DNA from: Cryobacterium arcticum
GTDB taxonomy: Bacteria > Actinomycetota > Actinomycetes > Actinomycetales > Microbacteriaceae
Length of the DNA stretch: 64,000 nucleotides
Assembly: GCF_003185895.1 (NCBI RefSeq)
Contig: NZ_QHLY01000004.1
Location: forward strand, 81,609 to 145,608
Direction: 5' to 3'
The notes under the pieces are model-generated. The model had not been told where the DNA came from and did no database searches. It saw nothing but the letters and a program-made list of their open reading frames with translations. Position numbers and translations under genes: made by a program. Shown in pieces: positions 1 to 8,356 of the stretch (the stretch's first letter is position 1; each line of letters starts with the position of its first letter).

Positions 1-599
1 GCGGCACCGGTGCGCTTCACCGCGGCCACGAGAGCGTCGGGGCTGTTGAAGCTCTCCACCGGCACCAGCGGGATGCCCTGTTCGGTGATGTAGACATCCT
101 CGGCCGGGTCGATGTCGCGCACGCCGGCCAACACCACCCGGTCGGGCGTGATGCGGGCATCCGGGTCGAGCGCGAGCCCGTCGGTGCCGTCGCCGAGGAT
201 GGCGCGCAGCACCATGCCGCCGAAGCCGCCGGACTGCGACGATTCGCTGGTGTGCAGGTCGGGGTGGGCGTCGAACCAGACCAGGGCGATGTCGCCGGGG
301 TGCCGCCGGGAGGCGTGCTCGACGGCGCCGAACGAGACCCCGCAGTCGCCGCCGATGGTGAGCACCGGCTCGGTGCTGGTGCGCAGAACCGCGAGCTGCC
401 GGTCCCGCACCGTCAACAGCGAGGAGAACCGGTGGATGCCGGTGTCCAGCGAGTCGCCGGCCTCGACCGGCACGTCGACCGGATAGGTGACCGAGAAGGG
501 CAGGTCACCCCTGATCGCCTCCGCACCGTCGACAAGGCGCATCGCGCGAGGAGAAACCGAACCTTGCCACTGCGGCACAACCACGTAGTTGGGAGACAC
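1..599 (-). CDS. Arginase-family (ureohydrolase) protein, partial
   Basis: Runs off the left edge, so only about 200 N-terminal residues are visible on the minus strand. Reading from a GTG at 599, the protein has GGDC near residues 83-86 and WFDAHPDLHT near 108-117. These are the first metal-binding blocks of the arginase/agmatinase fold. The family usually has GGDH, and here the histidine is cysteine, so hydrolysis of a guanidino substrate is likely but the exact substrate is unknown. The start is not certain: GTG 599 has a G-rich stretch directly abutting it, and an in-frame ATG lies 19 codons later. The upstream gene on the same strand (F420-reductase-like) ends 62 bases away, so the two may be co-transcribed. 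Confidence 0.75.
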   Translation of the reverse strand, partial: MSPNYVVVPQWQGSVSPRAMRLVDGAEAIRGDLPFSVTYPVDVPVEAGDSLDTGIHRFSSLLTVRDRQLAVLRTSTEPVLTIGGDCGVSFGAVEHASRRHPGDIALVWFDAHPDLHTSESSQSGGFGGMVLRAILGDGTDGLALDPDARITPDRVVLAGVRDIDPAEDVYITEQGIPLVPVESFNSPDALVAAVKRTGA

Positions 600-661
600 C
601 CCCTCAGTATGCTCCCCAGCCCGGGCCCGGCGCATCTGTCTGCGTGGGTCCGGTGCGACCG

Positions 662-1321
662 TCAGACGGCCTCGGGCATGTCCCGGTACCGGATGGCGGC
701 CGACACGGCCTCCCGCAGCTCGAATTCAGCCAGGCGCGGGCCATAGCCCGGGGTGCCGCGCTGGATGCGCCAGCCTTCGTTGAGCGGCCCGAGGTCGACG
801 GTGTCGAAACCGAAGTCGTCAAGTAGGGCGGTGACCGTGGCGCGGGCATCGGGGTCGTTGCCCGCGATCACGAGCGCGCGGCGGTCCTCGGTGCCGGCGG
901 GCAGCCCGTCGGTGGTGAGGTCGGCGGCGTAGATGTGGTTGAACGCCTTGACGACCTTGGCGTCGGGAACCAGGTCCTGCAGCAGCTCGGCCGTGGTGGT
1001 GGTCTCCTCATCGAGGGCCACGATGTCGCCGTCGCGCTGGGGGTAGTAGTTGTTGGTGTCGATCACCGTCTTGCCGGCCAGTTCCGCCAGCGGCAGGGTG
1101 TGGATCTGGTGCAGCGGAATGGTCACGACCACCAGGTCGCCGGCCGTGGCGGCCTCGGCGGGAAGGGCGGCGCGGGCGCGCGGGCCGAGCTCGGCCACCA
1201 GGCCCTCCAGGGTGGCCGGGCCGCGGGAATTACTCACCACGACGTCGTATCCGCTGGCCACGCCGAGGCGGGCGAGCTGGCTGCCGATGTTACCTGCACC
1301 GATGATTCCGAGAGTAGTCAT
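662..1321 (-). CDS. NADPH-dependent F420 reductase-like oxidoreductase
   Basis: 219 residues starting at ATG 1321. The N-terminus MTTLGIIGAGNIGSQLAR is a classic Rossmann dinucleotide-binding GxGxxG motif, followed by VVVSNSRGP, the phosphate-recognition strand typical of the F420H2:NADP oxidoreductase / NAD(P)-binding family. The middle contains VVVTIPLHQI and DTNNYYPQRDGDI, also typical of the group. Cytosolic redox enzyme; in actinobacteria such proteins either couple F420 to NADP or belong to a looser NADP-binding subgroup, and the sequence alone does not decide which. It lies downstream of pspA but is separated from it by a strong hairpin, so it probably has its own promoter. Confidence 0.8.
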   Translation of the reverse strand: MTTLGIIGAGNIGSQLARLGVASGYDVVVSNSRGPATLEGLVAELGPRARAALPAEAATAGDLVVVTIPLHQIHTLPLAELAGKTVIDTNNYYPQRDGDIVALDEETTTTAELLQDLVPDAKVVKAFNHIYAADLTTDGLPAGTEDRRALVIAGNDPDARATVTALLDDFGFDTVDLGPLNEGWRIQRGTPGYGPRLAEFELREAVSAAIRYRDMPEAV

Positions 1322-1333
1322 GCTGGTGACAAT

Positions 1334-1370
1334 ACAGAACGGCCCCGAAATGTTCCCGGGGCCGTTCTGT
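1334..1370 (-). terminator. Perfect GC-rich hairpin after pspA
   Basis: ACAGAACGGCCCCG and its exact complement CGGGGCCGTTCTGT flank a loop of about 9 bases. It begins 20 bases beyond the pspA stop codon and ends just before the F420-reductase-like start. It lacks a clear U-tract, as is usual for actinobacterial terminators. Confidence 0.75.
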
Positions 1371-1389
1371 CGTGCACGTGCAGGATGCG

Positions 1390-2121
1390 TTACTGCTCGA
1401 TCGACGAGGGCGTGCCGGCCTTGAGCGCGGCGAAGCGGGCATCCACCTCGGTGAGCTCGCCGAGGTCGTCGAGGCTCTCGAACTGGGCGTCCAGGCTGGA
1501 AGCGGCGAGCTCGCTCGCGCCGCGCACCTTGGCCTCTTCGCGGCGGATCTTGTCTTCGAACCGGCTGACCTCGCTGGTGGGGTCCATCATGTCGATGCTC
1601 TTCACGGCGTCCATGACCTGCGACTGCGCCGCCGCGGTCTTGGACCGGGCGATGAGCTCGCTGCGCTTGGCGGTGAGCTGACCCAGCTTGGTCTTCATGG
1701 TGTTGAGGCCGGTCTTGAGCTGCTCGACCACGGCGCTCTGGCTCGCGATCTGCGGTTCGGCGTCCGTCGCCTCCTTCTCGGACTGCAGCTGGCGGCTGAG
1801 CGCCACCTTGGCGAGGTTGTCGAACTTGTCGGCGTCGACGGTGTTGCCGGCCCCGCGCAGCTCGTCGGCCTTGCGGCTGGCGGCGAGGGCCTTGCGACCC
1901 CACTCGCCGGCGGCCTGCACGTCTTCGCGGTGGTCGTCCTCGAGCAGCCGCAGGTTGCCGATGGTCTCGGCGATCGCGCTCTCGGCGTCGACGATGCTGT
2001 TGGTGAAGTCCCGCACCATCTGGTCGAGCATCTTCTCGGGGTCTTCCGCGGAGTCCAGCAGCGCGTTGATGTTCGCCCTGGTGAGCTGGGCGATGCGGCC
2101 GAAGATCGACTGCTTGGTCAT
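1390..2121 (-). CDS. pspA: PspA/IM30 family membrane-stress protein
   Basis: 243 residues from ATG 2121, with a good ribosome site (AAAGGA) 8 bases upstream. The opening MTKQSIFGRIAQLTRANIN, the DSAEDPEKMLDQMVRDF segment and the long charged helical body match PspA/IM30 (ESCRT-III-like) proteins of normal length. Such proteins line the inner face of the cytoplasmic membrane and stabilise it under stress. No pspB/C-like partner is adjacent, as is common in actinobacteria. The divergent gene is an RBBP9-type hydrolase; about 157 bases between them hold the promoters. Confidence 0.88.
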   Translation of the reverse strand: MTKQSIFGRIAQLTRANINALLDSAEDPEKMLDQMVRDFTNSIVDAESAIAETIGNLRLLEDDHREDVQAAGEWGRKALAASRKADELRGAGNTVDADKFDNLAKVALSRQLQSEKEATDAEPQIASQSAVVEQLKTGLNTMKTKLGQLTAKRSELIARSKTAAAQSQVMDAVKSIDMMDPTSEVSRFEDKIRREEAKVRGASELAASSLDAQFESLDDLGELTEVDARFAALKAGTPSSIEQ

Positions 2122-2226
2122 GTGAATGTCCTTTCGACGGGGATCAACGCTTAGAAACTACCGCGTTCACCTCCGCATTTACCTGTATGACGGCAAGCCT
2201 GCAGAGAAGGATGATCAATGGATAGT

Positions 2227-2252
2227 GTGTTTTCACACGGTGTTTTCACACG
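2227..2252. repeat. Tandem 13-bp palindromic repeat upstream of hydrolase operon
   Basis: GTGTTTTCACACG occurs twice in perfect tandem (2227-2239 and 2240-2252). Each unit is itself a small inverted repeat (GTG-TTTT-CAC). The block ends 26 bases before the ATG at 2279, a position where a repressor site or 5'-UTR structure could act. Confidence 0.55.
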
Positions 2253-2278
2253 CCCATCGACTCTCAAGGATCCCCACC

Positions 2279-2830
2279 ATGCCCACCCCCCTGAGCCTGA
2301 CGATAGTTCCGGGCATCAACGGCTCCGCCGACAAGCACTGGCAGACCCGTTGGGAGGCGACGCAGACGGATGCCGTGCGCATCCGCCCAGTCTCGTGGGA
2401 CGAACCGGACCTGGAGGACTGGATCGCCGCCGTCGACGCGGCCGTGACCACTCCTGACACGATCATCGTGGCGCACAGCCTGGGCTGCCTGGCCGCCGCG
2501 GCGTGGCTGGCGCAGAACCCTGGCCGGGTACGCGGCGCCCTGCTGGTGGCCCCGCCCGACCGGTTCGGCCCGGACTTCCCGTCGGTGGCTCCGACCTTCC
2601 GCGCCGCCGAACCCGCCGCGCTCGGTACGCCGGCCCTGGTGATCGCCAGCGCCAACGACCCCTACTGCGCCCTCGGCACCGCGCGCACGCTTGCGACCGC
2701 GTGGGGCGCCGGGTTCGTCGAGGTCGGCAACCTCGGGCACATCAACATCGCCAGCAAGCTCGGCAACTGGCCGTCCGGACGGGCCATCCTCGACGAGTTC
2801 GCCGAGAGCCTGGCCGGGATGGTGCGCTGA
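2279..2830 (+). CDS. RBBP9/YdeN-type alpha/beta hydrolase
   Basis: 183 residues. The ATG at 2279 is preceded by AAGGA. The start TIVPGINGSADKHWQTRWE is the hallmark of the RBBP9/YdeN family. The nucleophile elbow is AHSLGC (Ser near 67), the acid is in NDPYC, and the histidine in GHINIAS completes the triad. The family consists of small serine hydrolases of uncertain physiological substrate. It is the first gene of a tight operon: its TGA overlaps the ATG of the M20 peptidase. Confidence 0.85.
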   Translation: MPTPLSLTIVPGINGSADKHWQTRWEATQTDAVRIRPVSWDEPDLEDWIAAVDAAVTTPDTIIVAHSLGCLAAAAWLAQNPGRVRGALLVAPPDRFGPDFPSVAPTFRAAEPAALGTPALVIASANDPYCALGTARTLATAWGAGFVEVGNLGHINIASKLGNWPSGRAILDEFAESLAGMVR

Positions 2831-4161
2831 TGACCGATCCCGATGTGCTCACCCGGCAGACCGTCGACCTGCTGCGCGACCTGATCCGCAACGCCTGCGT
2901 CAACGACGGCACCCCCGATTCCGGTGGAGAGATCCGCAGCGTGCGCACCCTCGAGGGCTTCTTCGCCGGCTCAGGGCTGGAGCTCGAAGTTGTGGAACCG
3001 CATGCCGGCCGGGGCTCGCTGATCGCGCGTCTCCGCGGCACCGACCCCAGCGCGCCGTCGCTGGCGCTGGTGGGGCACATCGACGTGGTGCCAGTGGACG
3101 AAAGCGGCTGGAGCCGCGACCCGTTTTCCGCCGACCTCGTCGACGGCGAAATCTGGGGCCGCGGCGCCCTCGACATGCTCTACCTCACCGCCAGCTACGC
3201 CGTCGTCATCCGCGACCTCGCCATGGGCCCGTTCCGCCCCCGCGGCGACCTGGTCTTCGCGGCCGTCGCCGACGAGGAGAGCGGCAGCCGCTTCGGGGTG
3301 GGTTGGATGACCGAACACCGGCTCGAGCTCATCGACGCCACCTCCGTGCTCACCGAGTCCGGTGGTGCCCCCGTGGGCGTGCGGCCGTCGATCACCACCA
3401 CCATCGGCGAGAAGGGAATCGCCGGCCGCCGCCTGGTGGTGCGCGGCACGCCCGGGCACGGCTCGGCGCCGTGGGGCGCCCGCAACGCCGCCGTGATAGC
3501 CGCGGAGGCCGTGACCCGGCTCGCCCGGTTCGACCCGCCGGTGCAGATCACCGCGGACTGGCGGCACTACGTGTCGGTGCTCGGCCTGCCCGGCGAACTG
3601 GCCGACCGGCTGGTCGACCCCGCGCGCATCGACGGGGCCGTGCACGAACTCGGCAAACTGGCCGGCTTCGCGCACGCCTCTACCCACACCACCATCTCGC
3701 CCAACATCGTGCACGCGGGCGAGAAGGAGAACGTCATCCCGTCGCTGGCCACCGTGGACCTCGACATCCGGGTGCTGCCCGGCATCGACGCCGCCGATGT
3801 GGACGCCTACCTGCGCGAGGCGCTGGGTGACCTGATGGGCGACATCGAGATCGTCGGCGACAGGTTCGAGGCCGCCACCCGTTCTCCCGTCGACACTCCG
3901 CTGTTCGCCGCGCTCAGCGCCGCCGTGGCCCGGGCCTACCCGAACGCCGACCTGTTGCCGGTGCTCAGCGTCGGCGGATCGGATGCGCGGTTCTACCGCT
4001 GGCGCGGTGTGCCCGCCTACGGCTTCGGCCTGCTCAGCCCGCGCTGGGACTACGGCACCTTCCGCACCCTGTTCCACGGCAACGACGAACGCATCGACGT
4101 CGACTCGGTCGCCCTCACCGTGGCCGCGCTCGACTTCACCGTGCGCCAGGTGCTGGCATGA
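2830..4161 (+). CDS. M20-family metallopeptidase (ArgE/DapE type)
   Basis: 443 residues, starting in a four-base ATGA overlap with the preceding hydrolase. Zinc-ligand motifs are visible: LVGHIDVVP, then W-RDPFSADLVDGEIWGRGALDM, then VADEESGSRFG carrying the catalytic Glu. A late GGSDARFYRWRGVPAYGFG segment is typical of the C-terminal catalytic lobe. Cleaves an amide or peptide bond in a small substrate such as a dipeptide or acylated amino acid; the specific substrate is not readable. Operon context with a GNAT acetyltransferase and an amine oxidase suggests amino-acid-derivative catabolism. Confidence 0.88.
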   Translation: MTDPDVLTRQTVDLLRDLIRNACVNDGTPDSGGEIRSVRTLEGFFAGSGLELEVVEPHAGRGSLIARLRGTDPSAPSLALVGHIDVVPVDESGWSRDPFSADLVDGEIWGRGALDMLYLTASYAVVIRDLAMGPFRPRGDLVFAAVADEESGSRFGVGWMTEHRLELIDATSVLTESGGAPVGVRPSITTTIGEKGIAGRRLVVRGTPGHGSAPWGARNAAVIAAEAVTRLARFDPPVQITADWRHYVSVLGLPGELADRLVDPARIDGAVHELGKLAGFAHASTHTTISPNIVHAGEKENVIPSLATVDLDIRVLPGIDAADVDAYLREALGDLMGDIEIVGDRFEAATRSPVDTPLFAALSAAVARAYPNADLLPVLSVGGSDARFYRWRGVPAYGFGLLSPRWDYGTFRTLFHGNDERIDVDSVALTVAALDFTVRQVLA

Positions 4162-4658
4162 CCGTCACGACCGGCACCGTGCAGATCCACACGGTTGCCT
4201 GGACGGATGCGCGGGCCGTGGCGCTGCGTGCGGCCATGGACGACGAGATCATGCCCCGCTACGCCGATCGGTTCGAGACCATCTCGACAACGGATGCCGC
4301 GGCGACCGACGCCGCATTCGCCATCGACCCGAACACCATGGTGCTCACCCTCATCGCGACGGTGGACGGTGTGCCCGCGGGCCACGCCGCCCTGCGTATG
4401 CTCGGCGAGGAATACGAGCTGAAGCGCCTCGTCACCCTGGCCGCGTATCGCGGCCGGGGCGTCAGCAAGGCGCTCATCAGCGCTGTCGAGGCCGAGGCAT
4501 CCGCTCGGGGTGCTCGCCGGCTGATCCTGCAGACCGGTGACCGGCAGCCGGAGGCGGTGCGGCACTACGAGCACCTCGGCTACACGCCGATCCCGATCTA
4601 CCCGCCCTACGAGGCGATCTGGTTCTCCCTCTGCTACGAACGGATGCTGCCCGCATGA
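4158..4658 (+). CDS. GNAT-family N-acetyltransferase
   Basis: 166 residues, ATGA overlap with the upstream M20 peptidase. The acetyl-CoA-binding region KRLVTLAAYRGRGVSKALI (motif A, R/QxxGxG/A-like) and a following LILQTGDRQPEAVRHYEHLGY segment are typical of GNAT enzymes. Substrate unknown. Third gene of a four-gene operon, translationally coupled on both sides. Confidence 0.85.
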   Translation: MTVTTGTVQIHTVAWTDARAVALRAAMDDEIMPRYADRFETISTTDAAATDAAFAIDPNTMVLTLIATVDGVPAGHAALRMLGEEYELKRLVTLAAYRGRGVSKALISAVEAEASARGARRLILQTGDRQPEAVRHYEHLGYTPIPIYPPYEAIWFSLCYERMLPA

Positions 4659-5764
4659 ACACGCGCGTTGACACCCTCGTGATCGGCGGCGGCGCCATGG
4701 GTTCTGCGGCGGCCTGGCAGCTGGCCCGCCGCGGCCGCGACGTGACCCTGCTCGAGCGGTTCGAGCCCGGGCACACTAACGGTGCCTCGCACGGTGCCTC
4801 CCGCAACTTCAACCTCAGCTACTCCGACCCCACCTACGTGGCCATGCTCATCGAGGCGCTACAGCTGTGGCGGGAGCTCGAAGACGAGACCGACACCCGG
4901 CTGCTCGAGCAGGTGGGCCTGGTCAACCACGGCGCGGGCCAGCCGTTCGCCGAGGTACACGCCGCTCTGACCGCAGTGGGGTTCGACCCCGAGATGCTCA
5001 GCGTCGCCGCCGCCGCCGAGCGCTGGCCGGGCATCCGCTTCGACACCGAAGTGCTCTACACACCCGAAGCCGGCCGGCTGAACGCGAACGCGTCGGTGGC
5101 GGCCCTGCAGGCCGCCGCAGCAGCCCTCGGGGCCCGGGTGGAGCACGGGATGCCCGTCACCCGAATCACCGTCGCGGGCGACGACCGGGTGCTCGTGGCC
5201 ACCGACACCGAACAGTTCGAGGCCCGCCGGGTGATCGTGACCCTCGGCGCCTGGACCAGCTCCCTGCTCGGCGGCCTGCTGCCGCTGCCCAAGCTGGTGG
5301 TCACCCAGGAGCAGCCGGCCCACTTCGCCGTGCTCGACACCAGCTTCACTTGGCCGGGCTTCAACCACGGCTACCGCCCTGGCACCGCCGGCTACGACTA
5401 CTGGCGCTCGCCGGTCTACGGCATGCACACCCCCGGCGAGGGCATCAAGGCCGGCTGGCACGGCGTCGGCCCCGTCGTCGACCCCGACCACCGCGACTTC
5501 ACCGCGGAACCCGAACAGCTGCTGGCCCTGCGCCGCTACGCCCGCGAGTGGCTGCCGGGCGCGGATGCCGACAGTTTCGTCGAAATCAGCTGCACCTACA
5601 CGACCACACCCGACTCGAATTTCGTGCTCGACCGGCGCGGCCCCGTGGTCGTGGGCGCGGGCTTCTCCGGGCACGGTTTCAAGTTCACCCCCACCGTCGG
5701 CCGCATCCTCGCCGACCTGGCCGACGACCTCCCCGCTCCGCCCCTGTTCGCGCTCGATCGCTAG
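4655..5764 (+). CDS. FAD-dependent amine oxidase (N-methyltryptophan/sarcosine oxidase type)
   Basis: 369 residues, ATGA overlap with the GNAT gene. The N-terminal VIGGGAMGSAAAWQLARRG is an FAD-binding Rossmann motif, followed by LLERFEPGHTNGASHGASRN, characteristic of monomeric sarcosine oxidase / SolA-type proteins. The C-terminus GPVVVGAGFSGHGFKFTPTVG is the conserved second FAD-contact block. Oxidises a secondary or primary amino acid and releases hydrogen peroxide; the precise amine is not determinable. Last gene of the operon, followed by a repeat-bearing intergenic region. Confidence 0.87.
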   Translation: MNTRVDTLVIGGGAMGSAAAWQLARRGRDVTLLERFEPGHTNGASHGASRNFNLSYSDPTYVAMLIEALQLWRELEDETDTRLLEQVGLVNHGAGQPFAEVHAALTAVGFDPEMLSVAAAAERWPGIRFDTEVLYTPEAGRLNANASVAALQAAAAALGARVEHGMPVTRITVAGDDRVLVATDTEQFEARRVIVTLGAWTSSLLGGLLPLPKLVVTQEQPAHFAVLDTSFTWPGFNHGYRPGTAGYDYWRSPVYGMHTPGEGIKAGWHGVGPVVDPDHRDFTAEPEQLLALRRYAREWLPGADADSFVEISCTYTTTPDSNFVLDRRGPVVVGAGFSGHGFKFTPTVGRILADLADDLPAPPLFALDR

Positions 5765-5860
5765 CCGCGACGCAGGGCCCGTCGCCCAGTTGCCGCAAAG
5801 TGCCGCTTCCTGCTCGTCGAGGTGGTCTATTGCCGCAAGTCGGGCTCCCCATCGGCGACC

Positions 5861-5980
5861 TGCCAGTTGAGGCCCTCTCCGGGCGCCGCGATGGGCGCCA
5901 ACTGGTATCTCGCTGGGGTGAGGTCCGTGAATTGCCAGTTCGGGCCCCCTCCGGGCGCCGCAATGGGCGGCATCTGGCAA
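5861..5980. repeat. Two copies of a palindromic intergenic element
   Basis: Copy 1 (5861-5907) and copy 2 (5933-5980) start 72 bases apart. Each begins TGCCAGTT, shares the centre CTCCGGGCGCCGC(A/G)ATGGGCG, and ends with the near-complement (A)ACTGG(T)A or CTGGCAA, so each can fold into a hairpin. They fill the 245-base gap between the convergent amine oxidase and TPM-protein genes. Two TTGCCGCAA words lie just upstream. Confidence 0.65.
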
Positions 5981-6009
5981 GTCACGAGCGGGCGCGGGCG
6001 CCGAACCGC

Positions 6010-8148
6010 TTAGAAACGCCCGCCGCCACCGCGCCGGCCGCGGGTGCCGCTGCCGCCGAAGCTGCCGGGGCTGCGCCCGCCGCCGAAACCGCCACCGCTG
6101 CTGCGTCGTCCGCCGCCTCCGCCGAACCCGCCTCCGCCGCCGCCACCGAACATGCCGCCACCGCCGCCACCGCCGAGGATCTGACCGATCAGGATGCCGC
6201 CGAGCACCGCCCCCATCGAGCCGTTGCTGCCGCCGCGCCGGCTGGCCCCGCCGCCGCCGAAGAAGTCACCGAAGTCGTCATCGTTGTCCGACGAGAACCC
6301 GTCGACGTCACGGCGGGCCATCGCGGTCGCCTCCGCAGCCAGGGACCCGGCGCGCTGGGAGACCGCGAGCGCCGCGGCCGGGTCGGTGGGTACGAGGGAC
6401 TCGGCCTGGGCCGTCAGCCGGGCGGCCTCGGCGAGTCGGGTGCGCGCTTCCGCTCCCACGGCGCCGCGCCGGGCCGTGATGAAATCGTCGGCGGCCGATA
6501 CCTGGCTGCGCGCTGCCTGCATGCTGTTGCTGAGCGCCTGATTGAGGCGTTGCGCCTGCAGCTGGGCATCGCGCGCGCCCTGCAACGCGGCATCCATGCT
6601 GGCATTGGTGGTTTCGAGGACCTGCACGAGCTCGATCGGGTTGATCGGCGGTGTCTCGAGCTTCGCACGAACCTCCGCGAGGGTGCGCTCGGTCTGCTCG
6701 ATCGCGCCGGGCACCGCGGCCGTGCCGCCGGGCAGGGCGCGAGCGGTGACGAGATCGGTGTCGAGATCGGCCAGCATGGCCGGGATCCCGGACTCGGCCG
6801 TCTGCAGGTCGGCGGCGAGCCGGTCCACGGCGTCGACCAGCAGTTTGGCCTGGTCCACGGCTTCCTCGGCGGCGCGGATGCCGACGGCCGCGGCGCTCGG
6901 TTCGCCTGCGGCCAGCCGGGCCTGCGCTTCGGTCAGCGCATTGGTGGCGAAGGTGAGCCGCTCGGCGGCCTGGTCGGGGTTGTCGGCGACGGTGTTGATG
7001 GCCGCAGCGGTGTACCGGGCGGCCAGCTGCTCCACCCCGGTCTCGGCTTGGTCGAGCCGGGCGTCGATTGCGGCCAGCTCGGTCTGCAACTCCGCGGCGG
7101 CGGCCGGCGCGTTGGCCTCCAGCTTGCGCAACTCGTCGAACGCCGCGGCCTGCTCGTCGAGGGCCTGGTTGGCCTCGGCGCAGAGGGCGATGATCGAGCG
7201 GTACCAGGCCCGCACCTGCTCCTCGGTGTCGGGCTCGGCGTCATCCAGGCGTTGCTGCAGCGTGAACGCCTCGCTCAGCTTGCCCGCCGCGGTGCTCACC
7301 GCCGCCTGGAACGGTTCGGCAGCGCCCACCCCGTACTGCGCGACCGCGAAGCCCACCTCCTGGCCGCTGGTCTTGATGGCGTCATCGGTCTCGATCAGCG
7401 CACTGGATGCTTCCCGCTTCAGTTCGGCCGTCGGCACCTGGTCGGCGCCGGGCCCGACCGCCGTCTTGGCGCCGCGGCGGCGGAGCAACACGATCACGAT
7501 GGTGACGATCGCTCCCAGAATCACCACGGCGATCAGCACCCCGACCCAGCCGGGCAGCCCGCCGGAGCCGGTATTGGCCTCCCCGGGCGTGACGACCGGG
7601 TCGCTGAGCGGTTCGCCTGCCACACTCTGCTGCATGGCGGTCGCGCCGTTGATGGCCGCTCCCGCCCAATCGTTCTCCCGCAACGACGGCTCGATGGCCG
7701 TGCTCGTCACCTCACTGAGCTGGGCATCACTCAGCACGAAGTCTGTCGCGACCGACAGCTGATACTGGCGGTCATCGGTGGCCACGGCCAGCAGCACGTC
7801 GCTCTCACCGAATCCGTTGTTCACGGCGGTCTGGTCGGCCCAGGTGGAGAGGTCATCAACACCGTCGAAACTCGACACGTAGGCCACGTACAGGTCGATC
7901 CGAGTGTCAGCGTAGAGCTCGTCGAAGGCCGCGAGCACCTCGTCCTCCCGGTCGCCGAGAGCCCCGACGGTGTCGACGATCTTGCTGTCCTCGAACGTCA
8001 CCGGGTCATCCGCCCGCGCCGCCAGGGGAGTGGCCAGCCCCGCTCCGACCAGGCCGGCGACGGCCAGCGCACCCGCCGCGCTCAGCAGCGCCACCCGGGC
8101 GGCGAGCCCGGTGACGGTCGATCGAATGTGCGGGCGGCCTGACTGCAT
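6010..8148 (-). CDS. Secreted/membrane TPM-domain protein with Gly-rich tail
   Basis: 712 residues from ATG 8148; a nearby in-frame ATG at 8157 is too close to the GAGGA ribosome site. A signal peptide covers about residues 1-46 (ends LAARA-DD). A TPM domain (about 50-175, IDLYVAYVSSFDGVDD and DVLLAVATDDRQYQLSV) faces outside, and a single membrane helix follows at about 201-222. Next comes about 400 residues of Ala/Glu-rich coiled coil. The C-terminus is an extreme Gly/Arg/Phe-rich tail with GGGGG runs. TPM proteins have been linked to photosystem repair in plants and to envelope functions in bacteria; the role here is unknown. The low-complexity tail explains the long spurious frames on the other strand. 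Confidence 0.85.
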   Translation of the reverse strand: MQSGRPHIRSTVTGLAARVALLSAAGALAVAGLVGAGLATPLAARADDPVTFEDSKIVDTVGALGDREDEVLAAFDELYADTRIDLYVAYVSSFDGVDDLSTWADQTAVNNGFGESDVLLAVATDDRQYQLSVATDFVLSDAQLSEVTSTAIEPSLRENDWAGAAINGATAMQQSVAGEPLSDPVVTPGEANTGSGGLPGWVGVLIAVVILGAIVTIVIVLLRRRGAKTAVGPGADQVPTAELKREASSALIETDDAIKTSGQEVGFAVAQYGVGAAEPFQAAVSTAAGKLSEAFTLQQRLDDAEPDTEEQVRAWYRSIIALCAEANQALDEQAAAFDELRKLEANAPAAAAELQTELAAIDARLDQAETGVEQLAARYTAAAINTVADNPDQAAERLTFATNALTEAQARLAAGEPSAAAVGIRAAEEAVDQAKLLVDAVDRLAADLQTAESGIPAMLADLDTDLVTARALPGGTAAVPGAIEQTERTLAEVRAKLETPPINPIELVQVLETTNASMDAALQGARDAQLQAQRLNQALSNSMQAARSQVSAADDFITARRGAVGAEARTRLAEAARLTAQAESLVPTDPAAALAVSQRAGSLAAEATAMARRDVDGFSSDNDDDFGDFFGGGGASRRGGSNGSMGAVLGGILIGQILGGGGGGGMFGGGGGGGFGGGGGRRSSGGGFGGGRSPGSFGGSGTRGRRGGGGRF

Positions 8149-8356
8149 GGGGTCCATTTCCTCGAACGGTTCGCGTGCGGCGGTTCCCATCGAGCATAGA
8201 ACCCCCGGCCAGGAGCGGCTAGGAAGCCGGCTGGGAGCCAGCCGGCGCGACTGTTGCGCTCTGTTACCGCTGACCGGATGCCCGCGGGCCACCTCGGGCA
8301 CACTGGAATCCGCGGCAATCGTTCGCGGCCGCATCGATCCCGTCACGGAGGCGAGA

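Noticed and set aside
2126..2278. Upstream extension of the hydrolase gene from an ATG at 2126
   Set aside because: The extra 51 codons are unlike the family, cross the repeat block, and the ATG at 2279 has a good ribosome site.
4867..8142. Long plus-strand open frame of about 1,090 codons
   Set aside because: It runs antisense to the TPM-domain gene and over the amine-oxidase gene in a different frame. Its composition (Arg/Ala/Pro/Gly) is that of a high-GC shadow frame and it shows no motif.
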